NCBI GenBank assembly: GCA_014879845.1
Contig: JACSRI010000181.1
Location: 1 to 35,683, forward strand
Direction of reading: 5' to 3'
DNA length: 35,683 bases
Source: Opitutaceae bacterium
GTDB taxonomy: Bacteria; Verrucomicrobiota; Verrucomicrobiia; Opitutales; Opitutaceae
Part shown: positions 19,656 through 27,143 of the stretch, one piece after another
Position numbering within the stretch: the first letter of the stretch is position 1
Layout: every line of letters starts with the position of its first letter
Translations under genes and position numbers: made by a program
The notes under the pieces: generated by a model
Told to the model about the DNA's origin: nothing
Databases searched by the model: none
Seen by the model: the letters and a program-made list of their open reading frames with translations, nothing else

Positions 19656-22334
19656 ATGAACGCTGACACCCGTGCCCTCGACGCTTCCCGCGCGGTCGCT
19701 ACACCGCTTCTGGAAACTGCCGAGATGCCTTCGACGAAAACGCCTGCCGCACCTGTCGCCGCCACGCCGCATCCCGCCGGGCCCGCTCCCGAGGCCGGCG
19801 CCGGGGCGCCGCGCCCGCGTGTGGATGGAAAATTCCTCTCCGTCGACGGCCGCCGCTTCTGGGTCAAGGGCGTGACCTACGGCACGTTCGCGCCGGATGC
19901 GGAGGGCCACCAGTTCCCGCCGCGCGCCTCGGTCGAACGCGATTTCGCGCAGATGGCGGCCAACGGGCTGAACTCCGTGCGCGTCTACACCGTGCCGCCC
20001 CGCTGGCTGCTCGACGTGGCGCAGGTCCACGGCCTGAAGGTTATGGTCGGCCTGCCTTGGGAGCAGCACATCGCCTTCCTCGGCGAGTTCGGCCGCGCCT
20101 CCTCGATCGAGCAACGCGTGCGCGAGGGCGTGCGCTCCTGCGCGAACCACCCCGCGGTGCTCTGTTTTTCCATCGGCAACGAGATCCCCGCGCCGATCTG
20201 CCGCTGGCACGGCCCGCGCGCGATCGAGCGTTTCCTGCGCCGGCTCTACGACGCGGCCAAGGAGGAGGATCCGGGTGCACTGGTCACTTACGTCAACTTC
20301 CCGTCGACGGAGTACCTGCGCCTGCACTTCCTCGATTTCATCACCTTCAACGTCTACCTCGAGAAGCAGGACCGCCTCGAGGCCTACCTCTACCGCCTGC
20401 AGAATCTCGCCGGCGACAAGCCGCTCGTCATGGCCGAGATCGGCCTCGATTCGCAGCGCAACGGTTTCGAGAAGCAGGCCTCGGTGCTGGAGTGGCAGGT
20501 GCAGACGACGTTTGCGACGGGCTGCTCCGGGGCGTTCATCTTTGCGTGGACGGACGAATGGTGGCGCGGCGGGCACGATATTCCCGACTGGGACTTCGGC
20601 CTGGTCGCGCGCGATCGCACGCCCAAGCCCGCTCTCGCGACGGTCTGCCGCGCCTTCGCGCAGGCGCCGTTCCCGCCGCGCGCAGACCTGCCGCACATCA
20701 CGGTCATCATCTGCACCTACAACGGCTCGCGCACGCTGCGCGACGCTTTTGAGGGCCTGAAGCGCGTCGAGTATCCGAGTTTCGACGTCGTGCTGGTCAA
20801 CGACGGCTCGACCGACAACGTGGCCGAGATCGCCGCGAGCTACGGCGCCACCGTCATCACCACGCCGAACCGCGGCCTGAGCTCCGCGCGCAACACCGGC
20901 ATGGAGGCCGCCAAGGGCGAGATCATCGTCTACCTCGACGACGACGCCTGGCCCGACCCGCACTGGCTGCGTTTCATCGCCGAGACCTACCTCGGCTCCA
21001 ATCACGCCGCCATGGGCGGCCCGAATCTCTCGCCGCCGCTCACCGGCGACATCGCCGACTGCGTGGACAACGCTCCCGGCGGCCCCGTCCACGTGCTCAC
21101 GAGCGACCGCATCGCCGAGCACGTGCCCGGCTGCAACATGAGTTTCCGGAAAAGCTGCCTGCAGGCCATCGGCGGTTTCGACCCGCAGTTCCGCGCCGCC
21201 GGCGACGACGTCGATGCCTGCTGGCGCATCATGGAGCGCGGTTGGACGATCGGTTTCCATCCCGCCGCGATGGTCTGGCACCACCGACGCAAGACGATCC
21301 AGACCTACTGGCGCCAGCAGCGCGGCTACGGCAAGGCCGAGGCGCTGCTCGAGCTGAAGTGGCCGGAGAAATACAACGCCGTCGGCCACGTCGGCTGGCA
21401 CGGCCGGCTCTACGGCAAGGGACTCACCCGCGTGCTCGGCCGCGTCAGCCGCATCTACCACGGCGCGTGGGGCTCGGCCGCGTTCCAGGCGCGCTACGAC
21501 ACGCACCCGAGCCTGTGGCGCGTGCTGCCCACCATGCCGGAGTGGTACCTGATCGTGGTCGCGCTCGGCATGATCTGCGCGATCACGCCGATCTGGCCGC
21601 GGCTGCTCTGGATGGCGCCGGTGTTTGTCGCCGCGCTCGGACTCACCATCGCCCAGGCCTTGCTCTCCGCTTCGCAGGCGCGTTTCAGCACGCCCGCCCG
21701 CGGGAAGAAGCTGCTCAAGCTCAAGATCGTCACCGCCTGGCTGCACATCATCCAGCCGATCGCGCGCCTGTGGGGCCGTCTGCGCCATGGCCTGCACGCC
21801 GGCCGCCTGCGCCTGCCGATGAAGATGACCTGGCCGATCGCCCGCTACCACACGAGCTGGTGCGAGAAATGGCAGATGCCCGAGGAGGTGTTGCGTAAGG
21901 TGGCGACGCGTCTGCGCGAGGACGGCGCCGTCATCATCTCCGGCGGTGATTACGATCGCTGGGACTTCGGCGTGCGCGCCGGCCTGCTCGGCGGCGCGCG
22001 CCTGCTCATGACCTGCGAGGAACACGGCGCGGGCAAGCAGCTCTTCCGCTTCATCGTGTGGCCGCGCTACTCCTTCGAGGGCATCGTCTCGGTCGTCGTC
22101 CTGGCCGTGCTGGCGTGCGGCGCGCTCTTCGACACGGAGTACAAGTTTCACGCCATCGCCTACCTGATCTTCTCGCTGCTCACGCTGCTCATCGCGTTCC
22201 GCGTCCTGCAGGAGGGCAGCGTCGCGCTCGCCGCCGTCGAGCGCGCGCTCAAGGAACCGTTCGACGCCGAGCCGGCGCCGGCGGCGCCGGTGTCGGTGGC
22301 GGATGTCTCGCCGCAGGACGCGACGAAGCAATAA
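19656..22334 (+). CDS. Glycoside hydrolase (clan GH-A type) fused to a membrane family 2 glycosyltransferase
   Basis: An 892-residue multidomain protein. Residues 1-55 are an Ala/Pro-rich tail with no signal peptide. Residues 56-340 form a TIM-barrel hydrolase related to GH2/GH17-type clan A enzymes: IGNE (Glu176, acid/base) and VMAEIG (Glu261, nucleophile), with a following FAWTDEWW. Residues 346-600 are a GT-A fold GT2 domain: VIICTYNGS, VNDGSTD, the metal-binding LDDD (428-430), the acceptor-side NMSF and AGDD (517-518), and a WRQQRGYG motif at 552-559. Two membrane regions follow (about 630-672 and 808-850), separated by a soluble part (about 700-800) that I cannot assign. The fusion suggests one protein that both extends and trims or rearranges a glycan, like the GH17-GT2 proteins of cyclic-glucan synthesis (NdvC). 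The start lacks a Shine-Dalgarno sequence. It is followed at 9 bp by the ABC exporter gene. Confidence 0.88.
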   Translation: MNADTRALDASRAVATPLLETAEMPSTKTPAAPVAATPHPAGPAPEAGAGAPRPRVDGKFLSVDGRRFWVKGVTYGTFAPDAEGHQFPPRASVERDFAQMAANGLNSVRVYTVPPRWLLDVAQVHGLKVMVGLPWEQHIAFLGEFGRASSIEQRVREGVRSCANHPAVLCFSIGNEIPAPICRWHGPRAIERFLRRLYDAAKEEDPGALVTYVNFPSTEYLRLHFLDFITFNVYLEKQDRLEAYLYRLQNLAGDKPLVMAEIGLDSQRNGFEKQASVLEWQVQTTFATGCSGAFIFAWTDEWWRGGHDIPDWDFGLVARDRTPKPALATVCRAFAQAPFPPRADLPHITVIICTYNGSRTLRDAFEGLKRVEYPSFDVVLVNDGSTDNVAEIAASYGATVITTPNRGLSSARNTGMEAAKGEIIVYLDDDAWPDPHWLRFIAETYLGSNHAAMGGPNLSPPLTGDIADCVDNAPGGPVHVLTSDRIAEHVPGCNMSFRKSCLQAIGGFDPQFRAAGDDVDACWRIMERGWTIGFHPAAMVWHHRRKTIQTYWRQQRGYGKAEALLELKWPEKYNAVGHVGWHGRLYGKGLTRVLGRVSRIYHGAWGSAAFQARYDTHPSLWRVLPTMPEWYLIVVALGMICAITPIWPRLLWMAPVFVAALGLTIAQALLSASQARFSTPARGKKLLKLKIVTAWLHIIQPIARLWGRLRHGLHAGRLRLPMKMTWPIARYHTSWCEKWQMPEEVLRKVATRLREDGAVIISGGDYDRWDFGVRAGLLGGARLLMTCEEHGAGKQLFRFIVWPRYSFEGIVSVVVLAVLACGALFDTEYKFHAIAYLIFSLLTLLIAFRVLQEGSVALAAVERALKEPFDAEPAPAAPVSVADVSPQDATKQ

Positions 22335-22343
22335 CATCGCCGC

Positions 22344-24092
22344 ATGTCCACGCCCGCCCGGCCCAAGAGCACGACCACGCTGCGTCGCCTCGCCCTGCAG
22401 GCGCGCCCGTACTGGCCGCACCTCGGCGCCCTCATGGCGCTCAGCCTGCTGGCCGTGCCGCTCTCGCTGCTCAATCCCGTCCCGTTCAAGCTCATCGTCG
22501 ACAGCGTGCTCGGCGACCACGAGCTGCCCGGCATCGTCCAGCGTATCCTGCCTGCGGGCACAGAGCGCACCAGCGCCGTCGCGGCCGGCATCGTGGCCGG
22601 GTTGATGGTCGCGATCGCCCTGCTCAAGCAGCTGCTCGACATGGGTTACGCGGTGCTGCGCACCTGGACGACGGAGAAGCTCGTGCTCGGCTTTCGCACG
22701 TCGATGTTCCGCCATTCGCAGCGGCTCTCGCTCGCCTACCACGACACGAAGGGCTCGGGCGAGGTCACCTACCGCATCCAGTACGATGCGCCGGCGATCC
22801 AGTGGATCATGGTCGACGCGCTCATCCCGCTCGCGACCTCGATCTTCACGCTCGTGTCGATGGTCGTGGTGCTCACGCGCATCGACTGGCAGCTCGCGCT
22901 CATCGCCATGGTCGTCGCGCCGGCGCTCTACGCCTCGTCGACCTTCTTCAGCAAGCGCCTGAAGGCCCACTGGCGCGAGGCCAAGCACCACGAGACCTCC
23001 GCCTACTCGGTCGTGACCGAGGTGATGGGCGCGGTGCGCGTGGTCAAGGCCTTTGCCGCGGAGGACCGCGAGCAGGAGCGCTTCGAGGCGCGCGCGCGGC
23101 GCTCGTTCCGCGAGCAGCTGCGTGTCTCGATCGTGAGCAGCCGTTTCGCGCTGGCCGTGGGGTTGACCATGGCGGCCGGCACTGCGGTCGTGCTCTATGT
23201 CGGCACGCGCCATGTGCAGGCCGGCCTGATCACGCTGGGCGACCTCGTGCTGGTGATGAGTTACCTGCCGATGCTGTATGCGCCGCTCGAGACGCTGACG
23301 CGCAGCGCGGGCAGCCTGCAGGGCTCGTTCGTGAGCGCGGAGCGCGCCTTCGAACTCCTCGACGAGGAGCCCGAGGTGAAGGAGGCCGAGCATCCGAAAA
23401 ACATCGGCCGTGCCCGCGGCGCCGTGGTTTTTGAGAACGTCAGCTTCGCCTACCGGCCCGATCGTCCCGCCATCTCGGATGTGAGTTTCGACATCCCGGC
23501 CGGCGCGCACGTCGGCATCGCCGGCCACACCGGCGCGGGCAAGTCCACGATCATCAGCCTGCTCCTGCGCCTCTACGATCCGTCGGTCGGCCGCATCCTG
23601 CTCGACGGCGTGGACTTGCGCGACCTCGCGCTCAAGGACCTGCGCAACCAGTACGCCATCGTCCTGCAGGAACCCGTGCTCTTCTCGGCGTCGATCGGCG
23701 AGAACATCGCTTATGCGCGCCCCGGTGCGACGCAGGCGCAGATCGAGGCCGCGGCCCGTGCGGCCAACGCGCACGACTTCATCTCCAAGCTCGAGAAAGG
23801 CTACGACACCGAGGTGGGCGAGCGCGGCCTGCAGCTCTCCGGTGGCGAGCGGCAGCGCATCTCGCTCGCGCGCGCATTTCTCAAGGACGCGCCGATCCTC
23901 ATCCTCGACGAGCCGACCAGTTCGGTCGACGTGAAGACCGAGGCGCTGATCATCGAGGGCCTCGAACGGCTGATGAAGGGCCGCACGTCCTTCATGATCG
24001 CGCACCGTCTGAGCACTCTCGACCTCTGCGACGTGCGCCTCGAGATCAACGGCGGCCAACTCACCTCGTTCACGTCGAAGCGCACGCCATGA
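22344..24092 (+). CDS. ABC exporter, fused permease and ATPase (MsbA/NdvA-like)
   Basis: A 582-residue type IV (exporter) ABC half-transporter. Six transmembrane helices cover about residues 20-330, with LGFRTSMFRHSQRLSLAYHDTKGSGE as a coupling region. The nucleotide-binding domain contains Walker A GHTGAGKST (394-402), the Q-loop in VLQEPVLFSAS, the signature LSGGE (498-502), Walker B ILILDE (Glu523, catalytic) and the switch His in IAHRLS. As a homodimer it would flip or export a lipid-linked or free oligosaccharide, or lipid, across the inner membrane. NdvA/ChvA-type exporters of cyclic glucans have the same architecture and size. It lies 9 bp after the GH-GT2 gene and overlaps the next gene by ATGA, so the three are cotranslated. 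Substrate is inferred from context only. Confidence 0.92.
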   Translation: MSTPARPKSTTTLRRLALQARPYWPHLGALMALSLLAVPLSLLNPVPFKLIVDSVLGDHELPGIVQRILPAGTERTSAVAAGIVAGLMVAIALLKQLLDMGYAVLRTWTTEKLVLGFRTSMFRHSQRLSLAYHDTKGSGEVTYRIQYDAPAIQWIMVDALIPLATSIFTLVSMVVVLTRIDWQLALIAMVVAPALYASSTFFSKRLKAHWREAKHHETSAYSVVTEVMGAVRVVKAFAAEDREQERFEARARRSFREQLRVSIVSSRFALAVGLTMAAGTAVVLYVGTRHVQAGLITLGDLVLVMSYLPMLYAPLETLTRSAGSLQGSFVSAERAFELLDEEPEVKEAEHPKNIGRARGAVVFENVSFAYRPDRPAISDVSFDIPAGAHVGIAGHTGAGKSTIISLLLRLYDPSVGRILLDGVDLRDLALKDLRNQYAIVLQEPVLFSASIGENIAYARPGATQAQIEAAARAANAHDFISKLEKGYDTEVGERGLQLSGGERQRISLARAFLKDAPILILDEPTSSVDVKTEALIIEGLERLMKGRTSFMIAHRLSTLDLCDVRLEINGGQLTSFTSKRTP

Positions 24093-25270
24093 AAGCCGTC
24101 GTCACCGGCATGATCGCCAACTACGCCGTCGGCGGCGTGGCGTGGGACTATGCCCAATACGCGCTCGCGCTCGAGCGGCTCGGCTTCGAGGTCTACTACC
24201 TCGAGGACACCGGCGAGATGCCCTACAACCCCGAGAAGGGCGACGTCTCCGAGGACTACTCCTATTCGCTGAAGTTTCTCGAGGAGAGCCTCGGCCTGAT
24301 GTCGCCGGCGCTCGCGCGCCGCTGGCGCGTGGTCGGCTTCGACGGTCGCGGCTACGGCGTCGACGCGAAGGAGTTCGCCGACGTGCTGCGCGAGGCCGCG
24401 CTGTTTCTCAACGTCTCCGGCTCCGCGCTCATGCGCGACGAGTATGTCGCGTGCCGCAAGAAGCTGATCATCGACACCGACCCGGGCTGGAACCATTTCC
24501 GCAACTACCCGAAGTGGGACGCCTCGCCCGGGTGGCAGGGCACGCATGGCTGGCGCGCGCACGACGTCTTCTTCACTTACGCGCAGCGCCTCGGGCGGCC
24601 GGGTTGCGCGCTTCCGGACTTCGGTATCCGCTGGTTTCCGACAGTGCCGCCCGTCGTGCGCGATTGTTGGGAAACGCCGGCGGCGTCCGGAGCCGGCACC
24701 GAGTGGACGACGATCCTGTCGTGGAACACCTACGCCAAGGGCATCGAGGGCAACGGTCGCACCTACGGCGCCAAGGAACTGGAGTTTCCCAAGATCGAGC
24801 GCGTGCCGACGCGCGTGCCGTCAGCCCGGCTCGCCATCTCCATCGCGAGCCACAACGCCCCGCGCGACGCCTGGCGCGCGCACGGCTGGCACATCCGCGA
24901 CGCGCACGCCGACTCGGCCACGGTCGCGCGCTACCGCGATTTCATCACCAGCTCGCGCGGTGAGATCAGCGTGGCAAAAAACGCCTACGTCGACACGCGG
25001 AGCGGCTGGTTCAGCTGCCGCAGCACCTGTTACCTCGCGGCCGGCCGGCCGACGGTCGTGCAGGACACGGGCTGGACGGACTTCATCCCGGCAGGCGAGG
25101 GCCTGCTGGCCTTCCGCGACGAGGCCGAGGCCGTGGCCGCGCTCGGGGAGGTCGAACGCGATTACCCGCGGCATGCACGCGCGGCGCGCGAGGTGGCGAA
25201 GAAATACTTCGACCACGCGGTCGTTCTGGGTGACATGCTGGAGAAGGCCGACGTGCCGCTCCCGCGATGA
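24089..25270 (+). CDS. Glycosyltransferase-like protein A (GT-B-type, no assigned family)
   Basis: A 393-residue cytosolic protein. The N-terminus (VTGMIANYAVGGVAWDYAQYALALERLGFEVYYLED) has the Gly-rich loop followed by a helix and strand seen in GT-B glycosyltransferases. The C-terminal part (about 290-345) reads EISVAKNAYVDTRSGWFSCRSTCYLAAGRPTVVQDTG and GEGLLAFRDEAEAVAAL, which matches the nucleotide-binding half of GT4-like enzymes. A paralogue with the same layout is encoded at 27889-29061. Sequence between residues 100 and 280 includes DTDPGWNHFRNYPKWD, possibly acceptor-binding. The start overlaps the ABC transporter stop (ATGA). I infer a sugar transfer step in the same glycan pathway; donor and acceptor are unknown. 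Confidence 0.72.
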   Translation: MKAVVTGMIANYAVGGVAWDYAQYALALERLGFEVYYLEDTGEMPYNPEKGDVSEDYSYSLKFLEESLGLMSPALARRWRVVGFDGRGYGVDAKEFADVLREAALFLNVSGSALMRDEYVACRKKLIIDTDPGWNHFRNYPKWDASPGWQGTHGWRAHDVFFTYAQRLGRPGCALPDFGIRWFPTVPPVVRDCWETPAASGAGTEWTTILSWNTYAKGIEGNGRTYGAKELEFPKIERVPTRVPSARLAISIASHNAPRDAWRAHGWHIRDAHADSATVARYRDFITSSRGEISVAKNAYVDTRSGWFSCRSTCYLAAGRPTVVQDTGWTDFIPAGEGLLAFRDEAEAVAALGEVERDYPRHARAAREVAKKYFDHAVVLGDMLEKADVPLPR

Positions 25271-25291
25271 ACCGCCTGATGATCGTATCCA

Positions 25292-25370
25292 TGGAGGGCC
25301 GGGCTCCCGCCCGGCCGCGAGTGTCGGGAGCGTCGGCATGCACTCGGTCGCGCGTGAGCGCGACCCTCCA
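25292..25370. repeat. Cloverleaf-like palindromic element
   Basis: Outer arms TGGAGGG (25292-25298) and CCCTCCA (25364-25370) enclose three hairpins: GGCCGGGC (25297-25304) with GCCCGGCC (25309-25316), GAGTG (25319-25323) with CACTC (25341-25345), and GGTCGCGC (25346-25353) with GCGCGACC (25358-25365). The element fills the gap between the glycosyltransferase A stop and the acyltransferase start, ending five bases before that start. It looks like a REP- or MITE-type sequence and could attenuate read-through. Confidence 0.8.
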
Positions 25371-25375
25371 CCGCA

Positions 25376-25966
25376 ATGACTCCTGAACAACTCGGACAAA
25401 TCACCGGCGACTGGGACACCTCGAAGCTGCCCGCCAACGTGCGCGTCGGTCCGGGTTGCTGGATCGAGCGCAAGGAGAGCTTCGATCGTTTCCGCAGCAT
25501 GCAGAACCCGGGGCTCGTCCTCGGCGCGCGGGTGCGCGTGCACACCTGGACGGTGTTCAATATCGACCCGGCTGGCGCGCTGGAGGTGGGCGACGACTGC
25601 GTGCTCGTGGGCGCGACGTTCATGTGCGCCGAGCGCATCACACTCGGCCGCGGCGTGGTCGTGTCCTATCATGTCACGATCGCGGACTCGGACTTTCATC
25701 CGCTCGATCCCGAGGCGCGCAAGCTCGACGCCATCGCCAACGCGCCTTTCGGCGACCGCGGCGAGCGCCCGCCGATCAAGACCCGACCGGTCGTGATCGG
25801 CGACGGCGCGTGGATCGGCATCGGCGCGATCATCCTCAAGGGCGTCACCATCGGGAAGAACGCGCGCATCGGCGCGGGCGCCGTCGTGGTGCGCGACGTA
25901 CCGGACGGCGGCGTCGTCGCGGGCAATCCCGCCAAACCCGCCGCCACCGCCGAACTTGGCATCTGA
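25376..25966 (+). CDS. Hexapeptide-repeat (LbetaH) acyltransferase A
   Basis: A 196-residue left-handed beta-helix acyltransferase. Hexapeptide repeats run from about residue 20 to 165 (VRVGPGCWIE, LEVGDDCVLVGATF, ITLGRGVVVSYHVTIADSDFH, then VVIGDGAWIGIGAIILKGVTIGKNARIGAGAVVVRDVPDG, ending VVAGNPAK). The His in DSDFHPLD corresponds to the catalytic His of the sugar O-acetyltransferase group. The C-terminal GNPAK is the usual end of the fold. The enzyme probably transfers an acyl group, most often acetyl from acetyl-CoA, to a sugar hydroxyl or amino group in a trimer. A second paralogue lies at 26453-26998. Start ATG 25376 begins five bases after the palindromic element; no ribosome binding site is seen. 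Confidence 0.85.
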   Translation: MTPEQLGQITGDWDTSKLPANVRVGPGCWIERKESFDRFRSMQNPGLVLGARVRVHTWTVFNIDPAGALEVGDDCVLVGATFMCAERITLGRGVVVSYHVTIADSDFHPLDPEARKLDAIANAPFGDRGERPPIKTRPVVIGDGAWIGIGAIILKGVTIGKNARIGAGAVVVRDVPDGGVVAGNPAKPAATAELGI

Positions 25967-26002
25967 CTCGTCCACTAAACCCGCGACTGGGAGCGCATCT
26001 CC

Positions 26003-26275
26003 ATGGCCACCGCAATCGTCCTCCTCAAAACCGACCGCCGCAAAGTCACCGACACCGCTGAGCGCATCCTCGAGATCCCGTCCGTGAGCGAGGTTTACTC
26101 GATCTCCGGCCGGCACGACCTGATGGTGATCATCAAGTGCGAGACCGTTGACATGATCGAGTATGTCATCACCGACGCGCTGCTCAAGGTCGAGGGCGTC
26201 CTCGACAGCGAGACGATGTTCGCCTTCCGCAGCTACGAAAAGCGCGAGGCCGGCCGCGCCGTCGACGTGGATTGA
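26003..26275 (+). CDS. Stand-alone AsnC/Lrp ligand-binding (RAM) domain protein
   Basis: A 90-residue protein consisting only of the effector-binding domain of Lrp/AsnC regulators: ATAIVLLKTD, then VSEVYSISGRHDLMVIIKCETVDMIEYVITDALLKVEGVLDSETMFAF, a beta-alpha-beta ferredoxin-like RAM fold. The helix-turn-helix half is absent, and the ATG at 26003 is 36 bp after the acyltransferase stop, so it is not a truncated coding error from an obvious upstream frame. Such small single-domain proteins form dimers or octamers that bind small ligands such as amino acids. It lies between the two acyltransferase genes and may sense a metabolite or control an enzyme here. No direct function is established. 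Confidence 0.88.
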   Translation: MATAIVLLKTDRRKVTDTAERILEIPSVSEVYSISGRHDLMVIIKCETVDMIEYVITDALLKVEGVLDSETMFAFRSYEKREAGRAVDVD

Positions 26276-26289
26276 ACCTGGCGGTGTTG

Positions 26290-26437
26290 AACCACGAATG
26301 GACACGAAATCAGGCAGGAAGCCTGAACAGCTGATCGAGACCGTGAGAAGACAGAGATCGGAACGTTTCATTCGGCTCCGACAATCGGTTCCCATGGTGG
26401 CGTCGGGATTGGTGTCCGTTCGTGTTCATTCGTGGTT
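26290..26437. repeat. 148-bp element with 19-bp terminal inverted repeats
   Basis: Left end AACCACGAATGGACACGAA (26290-26308) and right end TTCGTGTTCATTCGTGGTT (26419-26437) are inverted copies with one mismatch. Both ends are built from 10-base units (ACGAATGGAC-like). An inner hairpin TCAGGC/GCCTGA lies at 26310-26326. The interior carries no gene. The right end meets the acyltransferase B start region. Size and ends resemble a non-autonomous miniature element, but no target duplication was confirmed. Confidence 0.78.
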
Positions 26438-26452
26438 CCCTTTTCTTCTGAC

Positions 26453-26998
26453 GTGACCGCCGCGCGCCATCTCGACCACGACTGGTTTCCCCGGCCGTTG
26501 CCTGACAACGTCGAGGTGGCGGAGCGCTCGTGGATCTACAGTTCGTTTGCGTTTGTGCACAACACGGCGCGGCTGCCCTCGGCCGTGCGCGTCGGGCACG
26601 ACACGGGCGTCTACAACGGCACGTTCTTCGATCTCGGCCCCCATGCCGAGGTCGAGATCGGCGACTTCTGCACGCTCGTGGGCGTGATCATGCGCACCGA
26701 CGCGCGCGTGAAGATCGGCGACTTCACCTTCCTTGCGCACGAGGTGGTGATCGCGGACTCGCCGTTCGCCATTCCGCCCGCGCCCGAACCTGCGCCGGCC
26801 GCGCCGCGCGTGCCGGCGAGCGAGAGCGCGATCGTGCTCGGCGAGAACTGCTGGGTCGGCATGGGCGCGGTGCTTCTTTCTGGCACGCATTTGGGCGAGG
26901 GCTGCGTGGTCGGCGCCGGCGCCGTCGTCAACTTCGCCGCGCCACCGTGGTCGATCATCGCGGGCAATCCCGCGCGTGTCGTGGGCACGGCGCGTTGA
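26453..26998 (+). CDS. Hexapeptide-repeat (LbetaH) acyltransferase B
   Basis: A paralogue of the acyltransferase at 25376-25966, 181 residues from the GTG at 26453. Hexapeptide repeats are clear: VRVGHDTGVYNGTFF, AEVEIGDFCTLVGVIM, VKIGDFTFLAHEVVIADSPF, then IVLGENCWVGMGAVLLSGTHLGEGCVVGAGAVVNF, ending WSIIAGNPARVVG. Compared with copy A it has an Ala/Pro-rich insert (about 115-130) where A has the DSDFHPLD region, and the catalytic His there is not obvious (DSPFAIPP). The start is uncertain: a GTG at 26432 lies inside the right arm of the 148-bp element, and 26453 is the first start outside it. No Shine-Dalgarno sequence is seen for either. Probably an acyltransferase of the same glycan pathway, or a degenerate partner subunit. 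Confidence 0.76.
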   Translation: MTAARHLDHDWFPRPLPDNVEVAERSWIYSSFAFVHNTARLPSAVRVGHDTGVYNGTFFDLGPHAEVEIGDFCTLVGVIMRTDARVKIGDFTFLAHEVVIADSPFAIPPAPEPAPAAPRVPASESAIVLGENCWVGMGAVLLSGTHLGEGCVVGAGAVVNFAAPPWSIIAGNPARVVGTAR

Positions 26999-27143
26999 CC
27001 GCGCGGCTGGCGGGCCGACCCGCCGGCGCGGCGGCGCGTCACCTGGATTTTACGGAAACCGATCTTGGTTCGCTGCTGTCGCAGGGTCAGAATGGCGACC
27101 GCAAGGCGGCCGCGAGTTTCACGCGCCATCCGTGCTCATCTCC

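Noticed and set aside
19473-24059. 1528-codon open frame antisense to the GH-GT2 and ABC genes
   Set aside because: GC-rich third positions keep antisense frames open here. The sense strand carries complete, motif-rich proteins; the antisense product is His/Arg/Glu-rich low-complexity sequence with no family pattern.
26976-27143. N-terminal extension of the methyltransferase to 26976
   Set aside because: Arg/Gly/Pro-rich, overlaps the acyltransferase B stop, and precedes the conserved start MSSVYDTAFF.
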